In this document: piece after piece, positions 1 through 6,339 of the stretch
Layout of the letters: every line of letters begins with the position of its first letter
Numbering within the stretch: the first letter of the stretch is position 1
DNA from: an uncultured Gammaproteobacteria bacterium
Lineage (GTDB): Bacteria; Pseudomonadota; Gammaproteobacteria; GCA-002705445; GCA-002716945
Direction: 5' to 3'
DNA: 6,848 bases
NCBI GenBank assembly: GCA_913041865.1
Contig: CAJWIW010000050.1
Location: 1-6,848 of the forward strand
Notes under the pieces: model-generated
The model's input: only the letters and a program-made list of their open reading frames with translations
The model's database searches: none
What the model was told of the DNA's origin: nothing
Translations under genes and position numbers: made by a program

Positions 1-45
1 GAAATACCAAAATACACTATTAACCATGCATCGGAGAATGGATAA
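1..45 (+). CDS. fdx: [2Fe-2S] ferredoxin of the Isc system, C-terminal end only
   Basis: Frame 1 reads EIPKYTINHASENG and then TAA at 43-45. This closely matches the C-terminus of the Isc-type adrenodoxin-like ferredoxin as I recall it (E. coli Fdx ends in a very similar EIPRYTINHAREH). In this family the protein carries a [2Fe-2S] cluster and supplies electrons to IscS/IscU during Fe-S cluster assembly in the cytoplasm. The cluster-binding cysteines lie upstream of the window and cannot be seen. The stop codon overlaps the iscX start by one base (TAATG), and iscX is the usual next gene in gammaproteobacterial isc operons, which supports the call. The rest of the isc operon presumably lies just outside the left edge. 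Confidence 0.88.
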   Translation, partial: EIPKYTINHASENG

Positions 46-239
46 TGCTAAAGTGGACAGATACTCTTGAAATCGCTATAGAGTTAAATGATAATTTACC
101 CGACGTAGACCCTAAATTTGTAAGATATACTGATTTACATGAATGGATATGCGAATTGGATGATTTTGGTGACGATCCAAATAAATCTAACGAAAAAATA
201 CTTGAAGCTATACAAATGGCATGGATAGAGGAGAAATAA
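45..239 (+). CDS. iscX: Fe-S cluster assembly protein IscX (YfhJ)
   Basis: A 64-residue acidic protein; the family is about 66 residues long. It begins MLKWTDTLEIA and carries the family signatures DVDPKFVRYTDLHEWI (20-35), LDDFGDDP (38-45) and SNEKILEAI (48-56), matching E. coli IscX along its whole length. IscX is a small winged-helix protein that binds the cysteine desulfurase IscS through its acidic face, competes with frataxin CyaY and may regulate or supply iron to Fe-S assembly. The ATG overlaps the fdx stop by one base and is preceded by GGAG at 33-36 with an 8-nt spacer, so the start is well supported. It is the last isc gene here; ndk follows after 2 nt, probably on the same transcript. 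Confidence 0.96.
   Translation: MLKWTDTLEIAIELNDNLPDVDPKFVRYTDLHEWICELDDFGDDPNKSNEKILEAIQMAWIEEK
227..233 (+). promoter_or_regulatory. Shine-Dalgarno that sets the ndk start
   Basis: AGAGGAG lies inside the last iscX codons, 8 nt before the ATG at 242. It shows that ndk starts at 242 and not at the in-frame ATG at 221, which lies before this site and would add seven residues (MDRGEIT) not found in the family. Confidence 0.8.
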
Positions 240-241
240 CT

Positions 242-640
242 ATGGAAAGGACGTTAGCGTTAATTAAACCAGATGCAACAGAAAGAAACATAATTGGTGA
301 TATAATAAGCATGATAGAAAATAAGAAATTTAAAATAACAAGACTAAGATCAATGATGTTAACAGAGTCAAAAGCAAGACAATTTTATGATGTTCACTCA
401 TCGAAACCTTTCTACAACGCTTTAATTGAATATATGACGTCAGGAATGATTGTAGCTGTAGAATTAGAGAAAGATAATGCTGTTAAAGATTTTAGAGAAC
501 TGATCGGAGACACAAACCCAGTTAATGCAAAAGACGGTACAATAAGAAGTAAGTATGCTATTAATCAATCGAGTAATTCGATTCATGGATCAGATAGCAA
601 TGAAAATGCAATTAAAGAAATTAACCTAATTTTTAACTGA
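242..640 (+). CDS. ndk: Nucleoside diphosphate kinase
   Basis: A 132-residue protein (E. coli 143) that moves the gamma-phosphate of ATP onto NDPs and dNDPs through a phosphohistidine, keeping NTP pools balanced in the cytoplasm. Beginning at the ATG at 242 it reads MERTLALIKPDA, the usual family N-terminus. Key residues are present: Lys9 in KPDA, Tyr49, Phe57, Arg85, Thr91, Arg102, Asn112 and the phosphorylated His115 in the signature NSIHGSDS (112-119). The C-terminus stops about 10 residues earlier than in E. coli, as in many short-form NDKs. It sits 2 nt after iscX and 4 nt before hisS. In many gammaproteobacteria rlmN, a pilF-like gene, rodZ and ispG lie between ndk and hisS; none is present here. 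Confidence 0.97.
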   Translation: MERTLALIKPDATERNIIGDIISMIENKKFKITRLRSMMLTESKARQFYDVHSSKPFYNALIEYMTSGMIVAVELEKDNAVKDFRELIGDTNPVNAKDGTIRSKYAINQSSNSIHGSDSNENAIKEINLIFN

Positions 641-644
641 TACA

Positions 645-1892
645 ATGAATGATAAATACGCTACATCCCTTCGAGGTTTCAAAGATATACTTCCTGAGGA
701 TGCACAGTATTATTATTTAATAGAAGAAGCAATTAAAACTATCACCAAATCGTATTTTATTCATGAATTAAGGACACCATTATTAGAAAATACAAGTGTT
801 TTTGATAAATCCTTAGGTAGCCAAACGGATATCGTAAAGAAAGAGATGTATGTATTTAGTGATAAGAATGGTGAGAGTGTATGTTTGAGACCAGAGGGTA
901 CTTCCTCAATTGTAAGGTCTGCAATTGAGAATAATTTAATCTATGACAGAGGTATAAAAAAAAGAAAATACTGGTATTATGGGCCAATGTTCAGATATGA
1001 GAGGCCACAAAAGGGTAGGCTCAGACAATTTAACCAATTTGGTCTTGAATACTTTGGTTTTTCAGGCACTAGTAGTGATATAGAATTAATAATCATAATA
1101 AACAAACTTCTTGCAATGTTAAAAATAGAGCATTATGAGCTACACATAAATTCTATTGGGGATCAGGCAGATAGAGATGAATACGGTGCTAAAATAAGAT
1201 TGGTTATGAATAAAAATCTCTCTGTCCTTACAGATAGTGAAAAAGCTACTTTAGATAATAATCCATTACGACTTTTAGATAGTAAAAATGTAAAGATTAA
1301 AGATATCTTATCATCGATTCCGGTTCTATATGAAACTCTAAACGATAAGTCAAAGAAACGGTTTGACCTAGTAACAGAATTACTTGAGAATTTGGGAATA
1401 AATTTTATTGTTGACAATAACATTGTCAGAGGCCTCGACTATTATAATGATACAGTAATGGAATGGAAGACCGATAAGCTTGGATCTCAAGATGCAATCT
1501 GTGCTGGTGGTAGATATGATCAATTGATCGAATCAAATTATTCAATCGATATGCCTGCAGTTGGTGTAGCAGTTGGAATAGAGCGACTTATAGAGCTTCT
1601 AAAGCAGAACAGTGCTCTATCAAATGAGAGTAAATATGTGATATTAAATGATTGTGGTGATGACATTAACTTGTACATTAAAACGTCAGAATCAATAAGA
1701 AAAGCATATCCTAAACTATCCTTTATGAATGCTGACCCTGAAAGTAGTTTGTCATCACAGATAAAATATGCAAAAAAAATAAATGACAAATTTGCCATCA
1801 TAATCAATAATAACCAGATAAAACTGCAAAAATTTACAGATAATCAAAATTTTAATATTGATATATCAGAATTAAAAAACTATTTGAATTGA
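645..1892 (+). CDS. hisS: Histidyl-tRNA synthetase
   Basis: A 415-residue class II aminoacyl-tRNA synthetase (E. coli 424) that charges tRNA-His with histidine in the cytoplasm, working as a dimer. The catalytic domain has all its marks in order: motif 1 around HELRTPLLE (40-48), the ATP/His-binding LRPEGT (81-86), motif 2 around GPMFRYERPQKGR (113-125), the HisRS-specific VRGLDYYN (261-268, with the catalytic Arg262), AGGRYDQLI (287-295), and motif 3 PAVGVAVGIERL (304-315). Residues from about 330 on form the anticodon-binding domain, which is somewhat short and weakly conserved: the Gly/Lys-rich stretch usual before the last helix reads PESSLSSQIKYAKKI. The ATG is 4 nt after the ndk stop, and no Shine-Dalgarno is visible in the 20 nt before it, so translation probably couples to ndk. 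N-terminal MNDKYATSLRGFKDILP fits the family and supports the start. Confidence 0.97.
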   Translation: MNDKYATSLRGFKDILPEDAQYYYLIEEAIKTITKSYFIHELRTPLLENTSVFDKSLGSQTDIVKKEMYVFSDKNGESVCLRPEGTSSIVRSAIENNLIYDRGIKKRKYWYYGPMFRYERPQKGRLRQFNQFGLEYFGFSGTSSDIELIIIINKLLAMLKIEHYELHINSIGDQADRDEYGAKIRLVMNKNLSVLTDSEKATLDNNPLRLLDSKNVKIKDILSSIPVLYETLNDKSKKRFDLVTELLENLGINFIVDNNIVRGLDYYNDTVMEWKTDKLGSQDAICAGGRYDQLIESNYSIDMPAVGVAVGIERLIELLKQNSALSNESKYVILNDCGDDINLYIKTSESIRKAYPKLSFMNADPESSLSSQIKYAKKINDKFAIIINNNQIKLQKFTDNQNFNIDISELKNYLN

Positions 1893-1898
1893 TTAAAG

Positions 1899-2510
1899 AT
1901 GTTCCTGACTGAAGAAGAAGATAAACTTATTAATTGGTTAAAACAAAACTACCTTAATATTATTTTAGGATTAGCACTGGGTTTTGTATTTATTGGCGGG
2001 TTTAATTATTACAAATCCTCTATGCTTAATTCGCAACATGAAGTATCACTTGATTATCAAGAGATTGTAAATCTATATCAAAATGAGAAATTTACAGACT
2101 TCTCAGAAAAAGCACAAGAACTAGTAACCCGGGAACCTAAAAACATATATAGTGCAATGAGCAATCTTTATCTAGCAAAGTTTTATCATGACAATGAACA
2201 ATTAGATTTAGCATCAACTAGCCTATCGCATATCATTAATAATTCTGAATCTGATATTCATGTATATATAGCGTCAATCAGATTATCCAGGATCAAAGTA
2301 TCGCAAGGTGAGTATAATGATGCAGTTGATATTTTGTCCTCAATAGATAAGTATGAGACTGATCCTATTGTATTGGAGTTATTTGGAGATATTATGCTAA
2401 TACAAAATGATAAAACTGCAGCTATTAGAAATTATGAATTGGCACTTTCTCAAAATATAACACCAAATAAAGCTAAACTCATTGAGAGTAAACTAAGTAC
2501 AATAAGATGA
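1899..2510 (+). CDS. yfgM: YfgM-type TPR protein, SecYEG-associated inner-membrane protein
   Basis: A 203-residue protein with a short cytoplasmic N-terminus, one membrane segment (about 19-38, IILGLALGFVFIGGF core) and a periplasmic part of helical, TPR-like repeats (for example around 85-112, 122-148 and 157-186). This layout, and its place between hisS and bamB, matches YfgM of the UPF0070 family. E. coli YfgM binds PpiD next to the SecYEG translocon and helps pass exported proteins to periplasmic chaperones. The start is the first ATG after the hisS stop (6-nt gap) and no in-frame alternative lies before it. There is no properly spaced Shine-Dalgarno; AAAG lies directly against the ATG. 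Its stop overlaps the bamB start (ATGA). The family call rests mainly on architecture and position, as the sequence of this family drifts quickly. Confidence 0.88.
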   Translation: MFLTEEEDKLINWLKQNYLNIILGLALGFVFIGGFNYYKSSMLNSQHEVSLDYQEIVNLYQNEKFTDFSEKAQELVTREPKNIYSAMSNLYLAKFYHDNEQLDLASTSLSHIINNSESDIHVYIASIRLSRIKVSQGEYNDAVDILSSIDKYETDPIVLELFGDIMLIQNDKTAAIRNYELALSQNITPNKAKLIESKLSTIR

Positions 2511-3838
2511 CTATAAAGAAATTATTTATTCCATTACTTTTAATTTCTACCTTGACTAGCTGTTCAGGTAATCCTGCAGAATATATAGCAAGTGTATTCA
2601 ATCCAGATATAAAAGCTGTGGATGAAACTGTTAAACCAAAAAAATCTGATGAAGTGCAAGCATCTAAAAATAAAAGAGAATCTTTTCTAGATAAGTTAAC
2701 ATTCTGGGATTCAAATAACTATAAATCAAAATCTTCTGATTTAAACATATATAATGTCTGGTCCACTAATATAGGTAGTGATAGAGATGCAGGAACAGCA
2801 GTGTTACAACCAAGTTTTGATGGAAAAAACAGTATTTATACAATCGATACGGATGGGTTAGTTACAGCGACAGATATTAATAGTGGAGATATAAGCTGGA
2901 AATTCGATTTGAATTTAGATGTCACCTCCGGTCTACTCTATCATAACGGACACCTATATTTCGGCACAGCTGATGGAAAGATATTTGGTTATAGAGTTGA
3001 TTATCTCAAGGAAAACTCAAGTATCTTGAGCTCTATTGACATAGTAGGACTCATTAACGACTCAGATATTCCTCCTTCGCTTTCATTGCAACTACAAAGT
3101 GAAATAGCATCACCAGCAGTTGGTATCGATGATCTTATTTATTTTAAACAAGGTGATGGTGATACTGTTGCAATTAACCTCAAATCAAAAGAAGTTGAGT
3201 GGACTCACCAAGGTAAGAATGTTGCGTTAAGCTTGAAAGGTAGTGCAGCGATAACTATAGATTCATCTAATCTCTATGTTGCTAGAGATGATGGAAATTT
3301 TATTTCTTTAACTAATGATACCGGTAAACTAAATTGGCTGATTAATATTTCACCAAGATCAGGTAGAAATGAGCTTGAATCTCTTCGAGATGTTGAGATG
3401 TCGCCATTAATAAAGGACGGAATAGTTTACGTTGGCTCCTTCCAAGGTAGTTTGGTATCTGTGGATGTTATTACAGGAGAAATAATCTGGAGGAGATCAA
3501 TGTCAGTTCATAGTAACTCTGCTATAGACGACTACATAATTTACTTACCAAGTAATAATGGTGATATAGTTGCATTAGATAGATTTAGTGGAGAGGTTAT
3601 CTGGTCAACAGTAGTAGATAAAGATATTTTGTTTTCTCAGCCTGTTTTAGTTAATAATTATTTACTTAGTTTTGGCACAAATGGTTATGTTGTAGTATTA
3701 AATAAAGATGATGGGGCAATAATTCATTATAATGAATTACTCGGCCTCATTGACTATCAGTCTAATATACTCACCGTAAATAATACTGTCTATATAGTAA
3801 CAAAAGATGGTAGACTCAATGCAATTAGATTAAATTAA
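2507..3838 (+). CDS. bamB: Outer-membrane protein assembly lipoprotein BamB
   Basis: A 443-residue lipoprotein (E. coli BamB 392) of the BAM complex, which folds beta-barrel proteins into the outer membrane. A signal peptide with hydrophobic core LFIPLLLISTL ends in the lipobox LTSC, giving lipidated Cys19; Ser20 at position +2 predicts outer-membrane sorting. A polar linker runs to about residue 80, then PQQ-like beta-propeller blades follow, with repeats such as GLVTATDINSGDISWKF (117-133), GSLVSVDVITGEIIWRR (314-330) and GDIVALDRFSGEVIW (352-366). The BamA-contacting loops are recognisable: LSLKG (241-245) corresponds to E. coli LSLRG, with Lys in place of Arg195, and LRDVEMSP (293-300) to its LSDVDTTP. 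Extra length comes from the linker and an insertion at about 162-200 between early blades. It starts within the yfgM stop (4-nt overlap), without a clear Shine-Dalgarno. Confidence 0.95.
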   Translation: MTIKKLFIPLLLISTLTSCSGNPAEYIASVFNPDIKAVDETVKPKKSDEVQASKNKRESFLDKLTFWDSNNYKSKSSDLNIYNVWSTNIGSDRDAGTAVLQPSFDGKNSIYTIDTDGLVTATDINSGDISWKFDLNLDVTSGLLYHNGHLYFGTADGKIFGYRVDYLKENSSILSSIDIVGLINDSDIPPSLSLQLQSEIASPAVGIDDLIYFKQGDGDTVAINLKSKEVEWTHQGKNVALSLKGSAAITIDSSNLYVARDDGNFISLTNDTGKLNWLINISPRSGRNELESLRDVEMSPLIKDGIVYVGSFQGSLVSVDVITGEIIWRRSMSVHSNSAIDDYIIYLPSNNGDIVALDRFSGEVIWSTVVDKDILFSQPVLVNNYLLSFGTNGYVVVLNKDDGAIIHYNELLGLIDYQSNILTVNNTVYIVTKDGRLNAIRLN

Positions 3839-3844
3839 CTACTT

Positions 3845-5152
3845 ATGAACAATCAGATCGCAATCGTTGGTAGAACCAATGTTGGTAAATCTCTACTATT
3901 TAATAAATTAACTAAACAAAGAAAGGCTCTAGTTATTGATTTACATGGCGTCACAAAAGATATCAATTGTGGATATTTAATTAATCACGAAAAAAAATCA
4001 ATCCAGTTATATGATACTAGTGGATTTACAGAATCTATTGATAAACGTGATACATTTTATAATCGTACAATAGAGTGTATAGATAAGTGTGATTTAATAT
4101 TATATGTCATATCACTTAATAACCTTCTCAATTCACATGATAAACAAATAATAAGTGATCTAAGAAAAAAGAACAAAAAAATAATCTTGATAATAAATAA
4201 GATTGACCTAAAGAAAAAAAACGAAACAATCTTTGATGCTTTTCAATATGGTATAGAAAATACATTCGAAGTATCAGCAAAGGACAATAATGGAATCAAC
4301 GAATTAAAAAATTATTTAGCATCCATTGTTAAGGGTAAAGACACATCACATGATTATTTTAAAAGAATTTCTATTATAGGAAAACCAAATGCTGGCAAAA
4401 GTACTTTAATAAACACATTAATCAACACAAAAAGAATGATAACTTCAGATCAGCCGGGAACAACAATTGATTGTATCGATCATGGAATTACATATAGAAA
4501 TAAACGCTTTCTCCTGATCGATACTGCAGGTTTGGGGAGAAAATCTAAAAGTAGATCAAAACTAAGTTCATATAGCATGTTAAATACATTAGATACTATT
4601 AAACATTCAGATATCTCGTTTTTCTTACTTGATGCCTCTGCAAAGATATCAAAGCAAGATAAGATTATTCTTGAATCTCTGAAAAGTATGAATAAACCTC
4701 ATATTATCATCGTTAATAAGGTTGATTTATTGAACAAGATACAAATCAACGAGTATAGAAAATATGTTGAATACTTTTTAAATATTTCGAGTAATGCTAC
4801 TTGTATCTATTTATCTGCTAGCATGAGAAAAAACATAAGCCAACTTAAGAGAGAAATGTACACTTTGGCGATGAAACTCGATAAACGTTATAAATCATCA
4901 TTATTAACAAAAATACTTAATGATGCCATAGAGTCTCATCCATTACCGATGTCTAATAACAAAAAGATAAAATTGAAGTTTGCACAGCAAACCAAGTCTG
5001 ATCAGCTGACTATAACAATACATGGAAATAGGATAAGTAAAATTCCAAAAACATATGATAAATACTTATGTAGTTTCTTCACTAAAAAACTTTCAATTAG
5101 AGGAGTCCCTATTAAAATCATATATAGTAAACAAGAAAACCCATTCATGTGA
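3845..5152 (+). CDS. der: Ribosome biogenesis GTPase Der (EngA)
   Basis: A 435-residue protein with two tandem GTPase domains and a C-terminal KH-like domain, the layout unique to Der/EngA, which acts late in 50S subunit assembly. Domain 1: P-loop GRTNVGKS (9-16), G2 Thr37, DTSG (57-60), NKID (118-121), SAK (144-146). Domain 2: GKPNAGKS (179-186), PGTT (204-207), DTAG (226-229), NKVD (291-294), SAS (324-326). KH-like part: about 348-435, with ESHPLP and TIHGN motifs and a final NPF near the end. Domain 1 departs from consensus: GRPNVGKST is usual, but here Pro is Thr11 and the residue after GKS is Leu17; G3 is DTSG rather than DTGG. Domain 2 is canonical. The start is 6 nt after bamB, with no visible Shine-Dalgarno. 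The stop codon lies inside the terminator hairpin, so der closes this run of genes. Confidence 0.97.
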   Translation: MNNQIAIVGRTNVGKSLLFNKLTKQRKALVIDLHGVTKDINCGYLINHEKKSIQLYDTSGFTESIDKRDTFYNRTIECIDKCDLILYVISLNNLLNSHDKQIISDLRKKNKKIILIINKIDLKKKNETIFDAFQYGIENTFEVSAKDNNGINELKNYLASIVKGKDTSHDYFKRISIIGKPNAGKSTLINTLINTKRMITSDQPGTTIDCIDHGITYRNKRFLLIDTAGLGRKSKSRSKLSSYSMLNTLDTIKHSDISFFLLDASAKISKQDKIILESLKSMNKPHIIIVNKVDLLNKIQINEYRKYVEYFLNISSNATCIYLSASMRKNISQLKREMYTLAMKLDKRYKSSLLTKILNDAIESHPLPMSNNKKIKLKFAQQTKSDQLTITIHGNRISKIPKTYDKYLCSFFTKKLSIRGVPIKIIYSKQENPFM

Positions 5153-5168
5153 ATGGGTTTTTAATTTT
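5136..5168. terminator. Rho-independent terminator, probably bidirectional, shared by der and the convergent DUF4242 gene
   Basis: AAAACCCATTCA (5136-5147) pairs perfectly with TGAATGGGTTTT (5150-5161). The innermost pair would leave only a 2-nt loop, so the practical form is 11 pairs with a 4-nt loop. On the + strand it is followed by TTTTTAATTTT (5158-5168); on the - strand the stem runs into TTTTCTTGTTT. The left arm encodes the last residues of Der and the stop TGA (5150-5152) lies in the right arm. The DUF4242 gene ends 30 nt further on, on the opposite strand, so one hairpin can stop both transcripts. The + direction is the stronger call because its U-tract is better. Confidence 0.88.
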
Positions 5169-5182
5169 GAGTTAGTTGTTAT

Positions 5183-5455
5183 TTAGCCGGCTGTTTTTGG
5201 GCTAATAACGTTTTTTACTTCAGATATGCTATTTGCAGGAAATCCACCTGTATCAGCATGTTGTTTAATCAGTTCTTCATTATCTGCATTGTAAACACAG
5301 TAAACTTTATCACCAGTTACATAACTATGAACCCATTCAATACCAGTACCCATATCTTTTAGAATACCGCACGACTTTTGAGAAATCCCTTGTAAATCAT
5401 CTTGAGTAAGATCTCCAGCCCCTGGTATTTCTCTTTCTATTACATATTGTGGCAT
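5183..5455 (-). CDS. DUF4242 (SCO4226-like) small protein
   Basis: A 90-residue soluble protein without signal peptide or membrane segment. It matches the DUF4242 family as I recall it: MPQYVIEREIPGAG (1-14), an ISQKSCGIL stretch (24-32), WVHSYVTGDKVYCVY (41-55), and HADTGGFPANSISEVKNVI (66-84). The founding structure, SCO4226 of Streptomyces, is a ferredoxin-like-fold dimer reported to bind nickel; the physiological role of the family is unknown, and I claim neither metal nor reaction for this copy. Cys29, His43, Cys53 and His66 are possible metal-binding candidates by inspection only. The start is fixed by a strong Shine-Dalgarno 5 nt upstream. It lies 62 nt after the M23 peptidase gene and no terminator separates them, so it may be co-transcribed with queF-M23 or have its own promoter in the gap. 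Its 3' end converges on der. Confidence 0.88.
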   Translation of the reverse strand: MPQYVIEREIPGAGDLTQDDLQGISQKSCGILKDMGTGIEWVHSYVTGDKVYCVYNADNEELIKQHADTGGFPANSISEVKNVISPKTAG

Positions 5456-5460
5456 TTTTA

Positions 5461-5467
5461 CCTCCTT
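5461..5467 (-). promoter_or_regulatory. Strong Shine-Dalgarno of the DUF4242 gene
   Basis: On the - strand AAGGAGG lies 5 nt before the ATG at 5455. It is the strongest ribosome binding site in the window and suggests high translation of this small protein. Confidence 0.85.
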
Positions 5468-5517
5468 TATTTAATATTACTATTTTGCTCTTAATTTTGA
5501 CCATCTTCAAGAGGAAA

Positions 5518-6339
5518 CTAATGAATAATTGTATTGTTTACAAAAATCATTGGGTCTACGTACACAGAATTTAGGGTTACAGACCAATGCAAGTGAGGAC
5601 CTGTTGATTTTCCAGTATTTCCAACATGACCTATGACATCCCCTTTATTTACAAAATCACCTTTCTCAACTGTTATAGTATTCATGTGAATAAAAATACT
5701 TTTGAGATTCATACCATGGTCCATATAAACAAATTTACCATTATAAAAAAAATCTCCTGTCAGTAACACTTTACCAGATGAGGGTGCTACGATGTTTGTA
5801 CCTATACTTGCTGCAAAGTCTACACCATTATGGTAATTCCCTTTTTTGTTGTTATAAAATCTCTCTGTTCCAAATACACCAGAAATTTGACCAATGACAG
5901 GTAGTATAAAATTAGTATCAATATCACTAGAGACCCATTTATTTCTTGCTAGATTTAAAATATTTCTTTCTCTTATAATTCTATCTAGCGCATCTGGAGT
6001 AGGTTCAGTAAACTTTTTTGAAATATTAATATACTGCTTTCCAAAAGATTTTTTTTTAAGATTCAGTGTTATAACATAATCCTCATCGCCATTTTTGAGA
6101 TTAAAATTTCTAGTATCTAAGTCAATATCCTTTGGGATACCAAATAACAAGTAATAACTATTATTTTTTTTCAATGTTGGCACTTTCATATCTAAATAAT
6201 GAAAGCCGTTCTGAAATTGATCAAAGCTTATCTCCTTCACGTAGACTCCCCCAGGATAGATAAATTCTTCACCTGTCTCAGTTGCAAAGACATGATTAAA
6301 TGAAAAGGTTGATATACAGAGAATAATCAGTAACTTCAT
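5518..6339 (-). CDS. Secreted M23-family peptidoglycan endopeptidase (LytM-like)
   Basis: A 273-residue exported protein. Residues 1-19 form a signal peptide (MKLLIILCISTFSFNHVFA, likely cut after Ala19). About 25-135 is a beta-rich N-terminal part followed by a helical linker; the M23 domain covers about 145-268. The zinc site is complete: His170 and Asp174 (HNGVD), His251 (HLHW), with catalytic His218 (FIHMN) and His249 (GPHLH). It should therefore be an active zinc endopeptidase that cuts peptide cross-links of peptidoglycan in the periplasm, unlike the degenerate EnvC/NlpD activators. No LysM or SPOR domain and no lipobox are seen. The closest kind I recognise is the stand-alone proteobacterial M23 protein with a short N-terminal domain. 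Its ATG overlaps the queF stop (ATGA), so the two are translationally coupled; only a weak GGA precedes the start. A 9-base A tract lies in the coding strand (6049-6057). Confidence 0.93.
   Translation of the reverse strand: MKLLIILCISTFSFNHVFATETGEEFIYPGGVYVKEISFDQFQNGFHYLDMKVPTLKKNNSYYLLFGIPKDIDLDTRNFNLKNGDEDYVITLNLKKKSFGKQYINISKKFTEPTPDALDRIIRERNILNLARNKWVSSDIDTNFILPVIGQISGVFGTERFYNNKKGNYHNGVDFAASIGTNIVAPSSGKVLLTGDFFYNGKFVYMDHGMNLKSIFIHMNTITVEKGDFVNKGDVIGHVGNTGKSTGPHLHWSVTLNSVYVDPMIFVNNTIIH

Noticed and set aside
221..241. Upstream in-frame ATG for ndk that would add MDRGEIT
   Set aside because: It lies before the Shine-Dalgarno at 227-233 and inside iscX. The family N-terminus starts at MERTLALIKPDA, which matches the ATG at 242.
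1163..1423. Open frame of 86 codons on the - strand inside hisS
   Set aside because: It is fully covered by well-conserved hisS, has no recognisable domain and no ribosome binding site of note; a shadow of the coding strand.
1538..1807. Open frame of 89 codons on the - strand inside hisS
   Set aside because: It overlaps the HisRS motif 3 region and reads as low-complexity hydrophobic sequence; a shadow frame.
5468..5517. Terminator between the M23 gene and the DUF4242 gene
   Set aside because: The only symmetry is a short TCTTGAAGA element with no loop and no following T tract, so it cannot form a terminator hairpin.
5894..6079. Open frame of 61 codons on the + strand opposite the M23 gene
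   Set aside because: It resembles a hydrophobic peptide but lies opposite a gene with clear signal peptide and catalytic motifs, with no family match.
5518..6339. Phage or bacteriocin endolysin identity for the M23 protein
   Set aside because: It has a Sec signal peptide, no phage neighbours or cell-wall binding domain, and is coupled to a housekeeping gene, which fits a chromosomal cell-wall enzyme.
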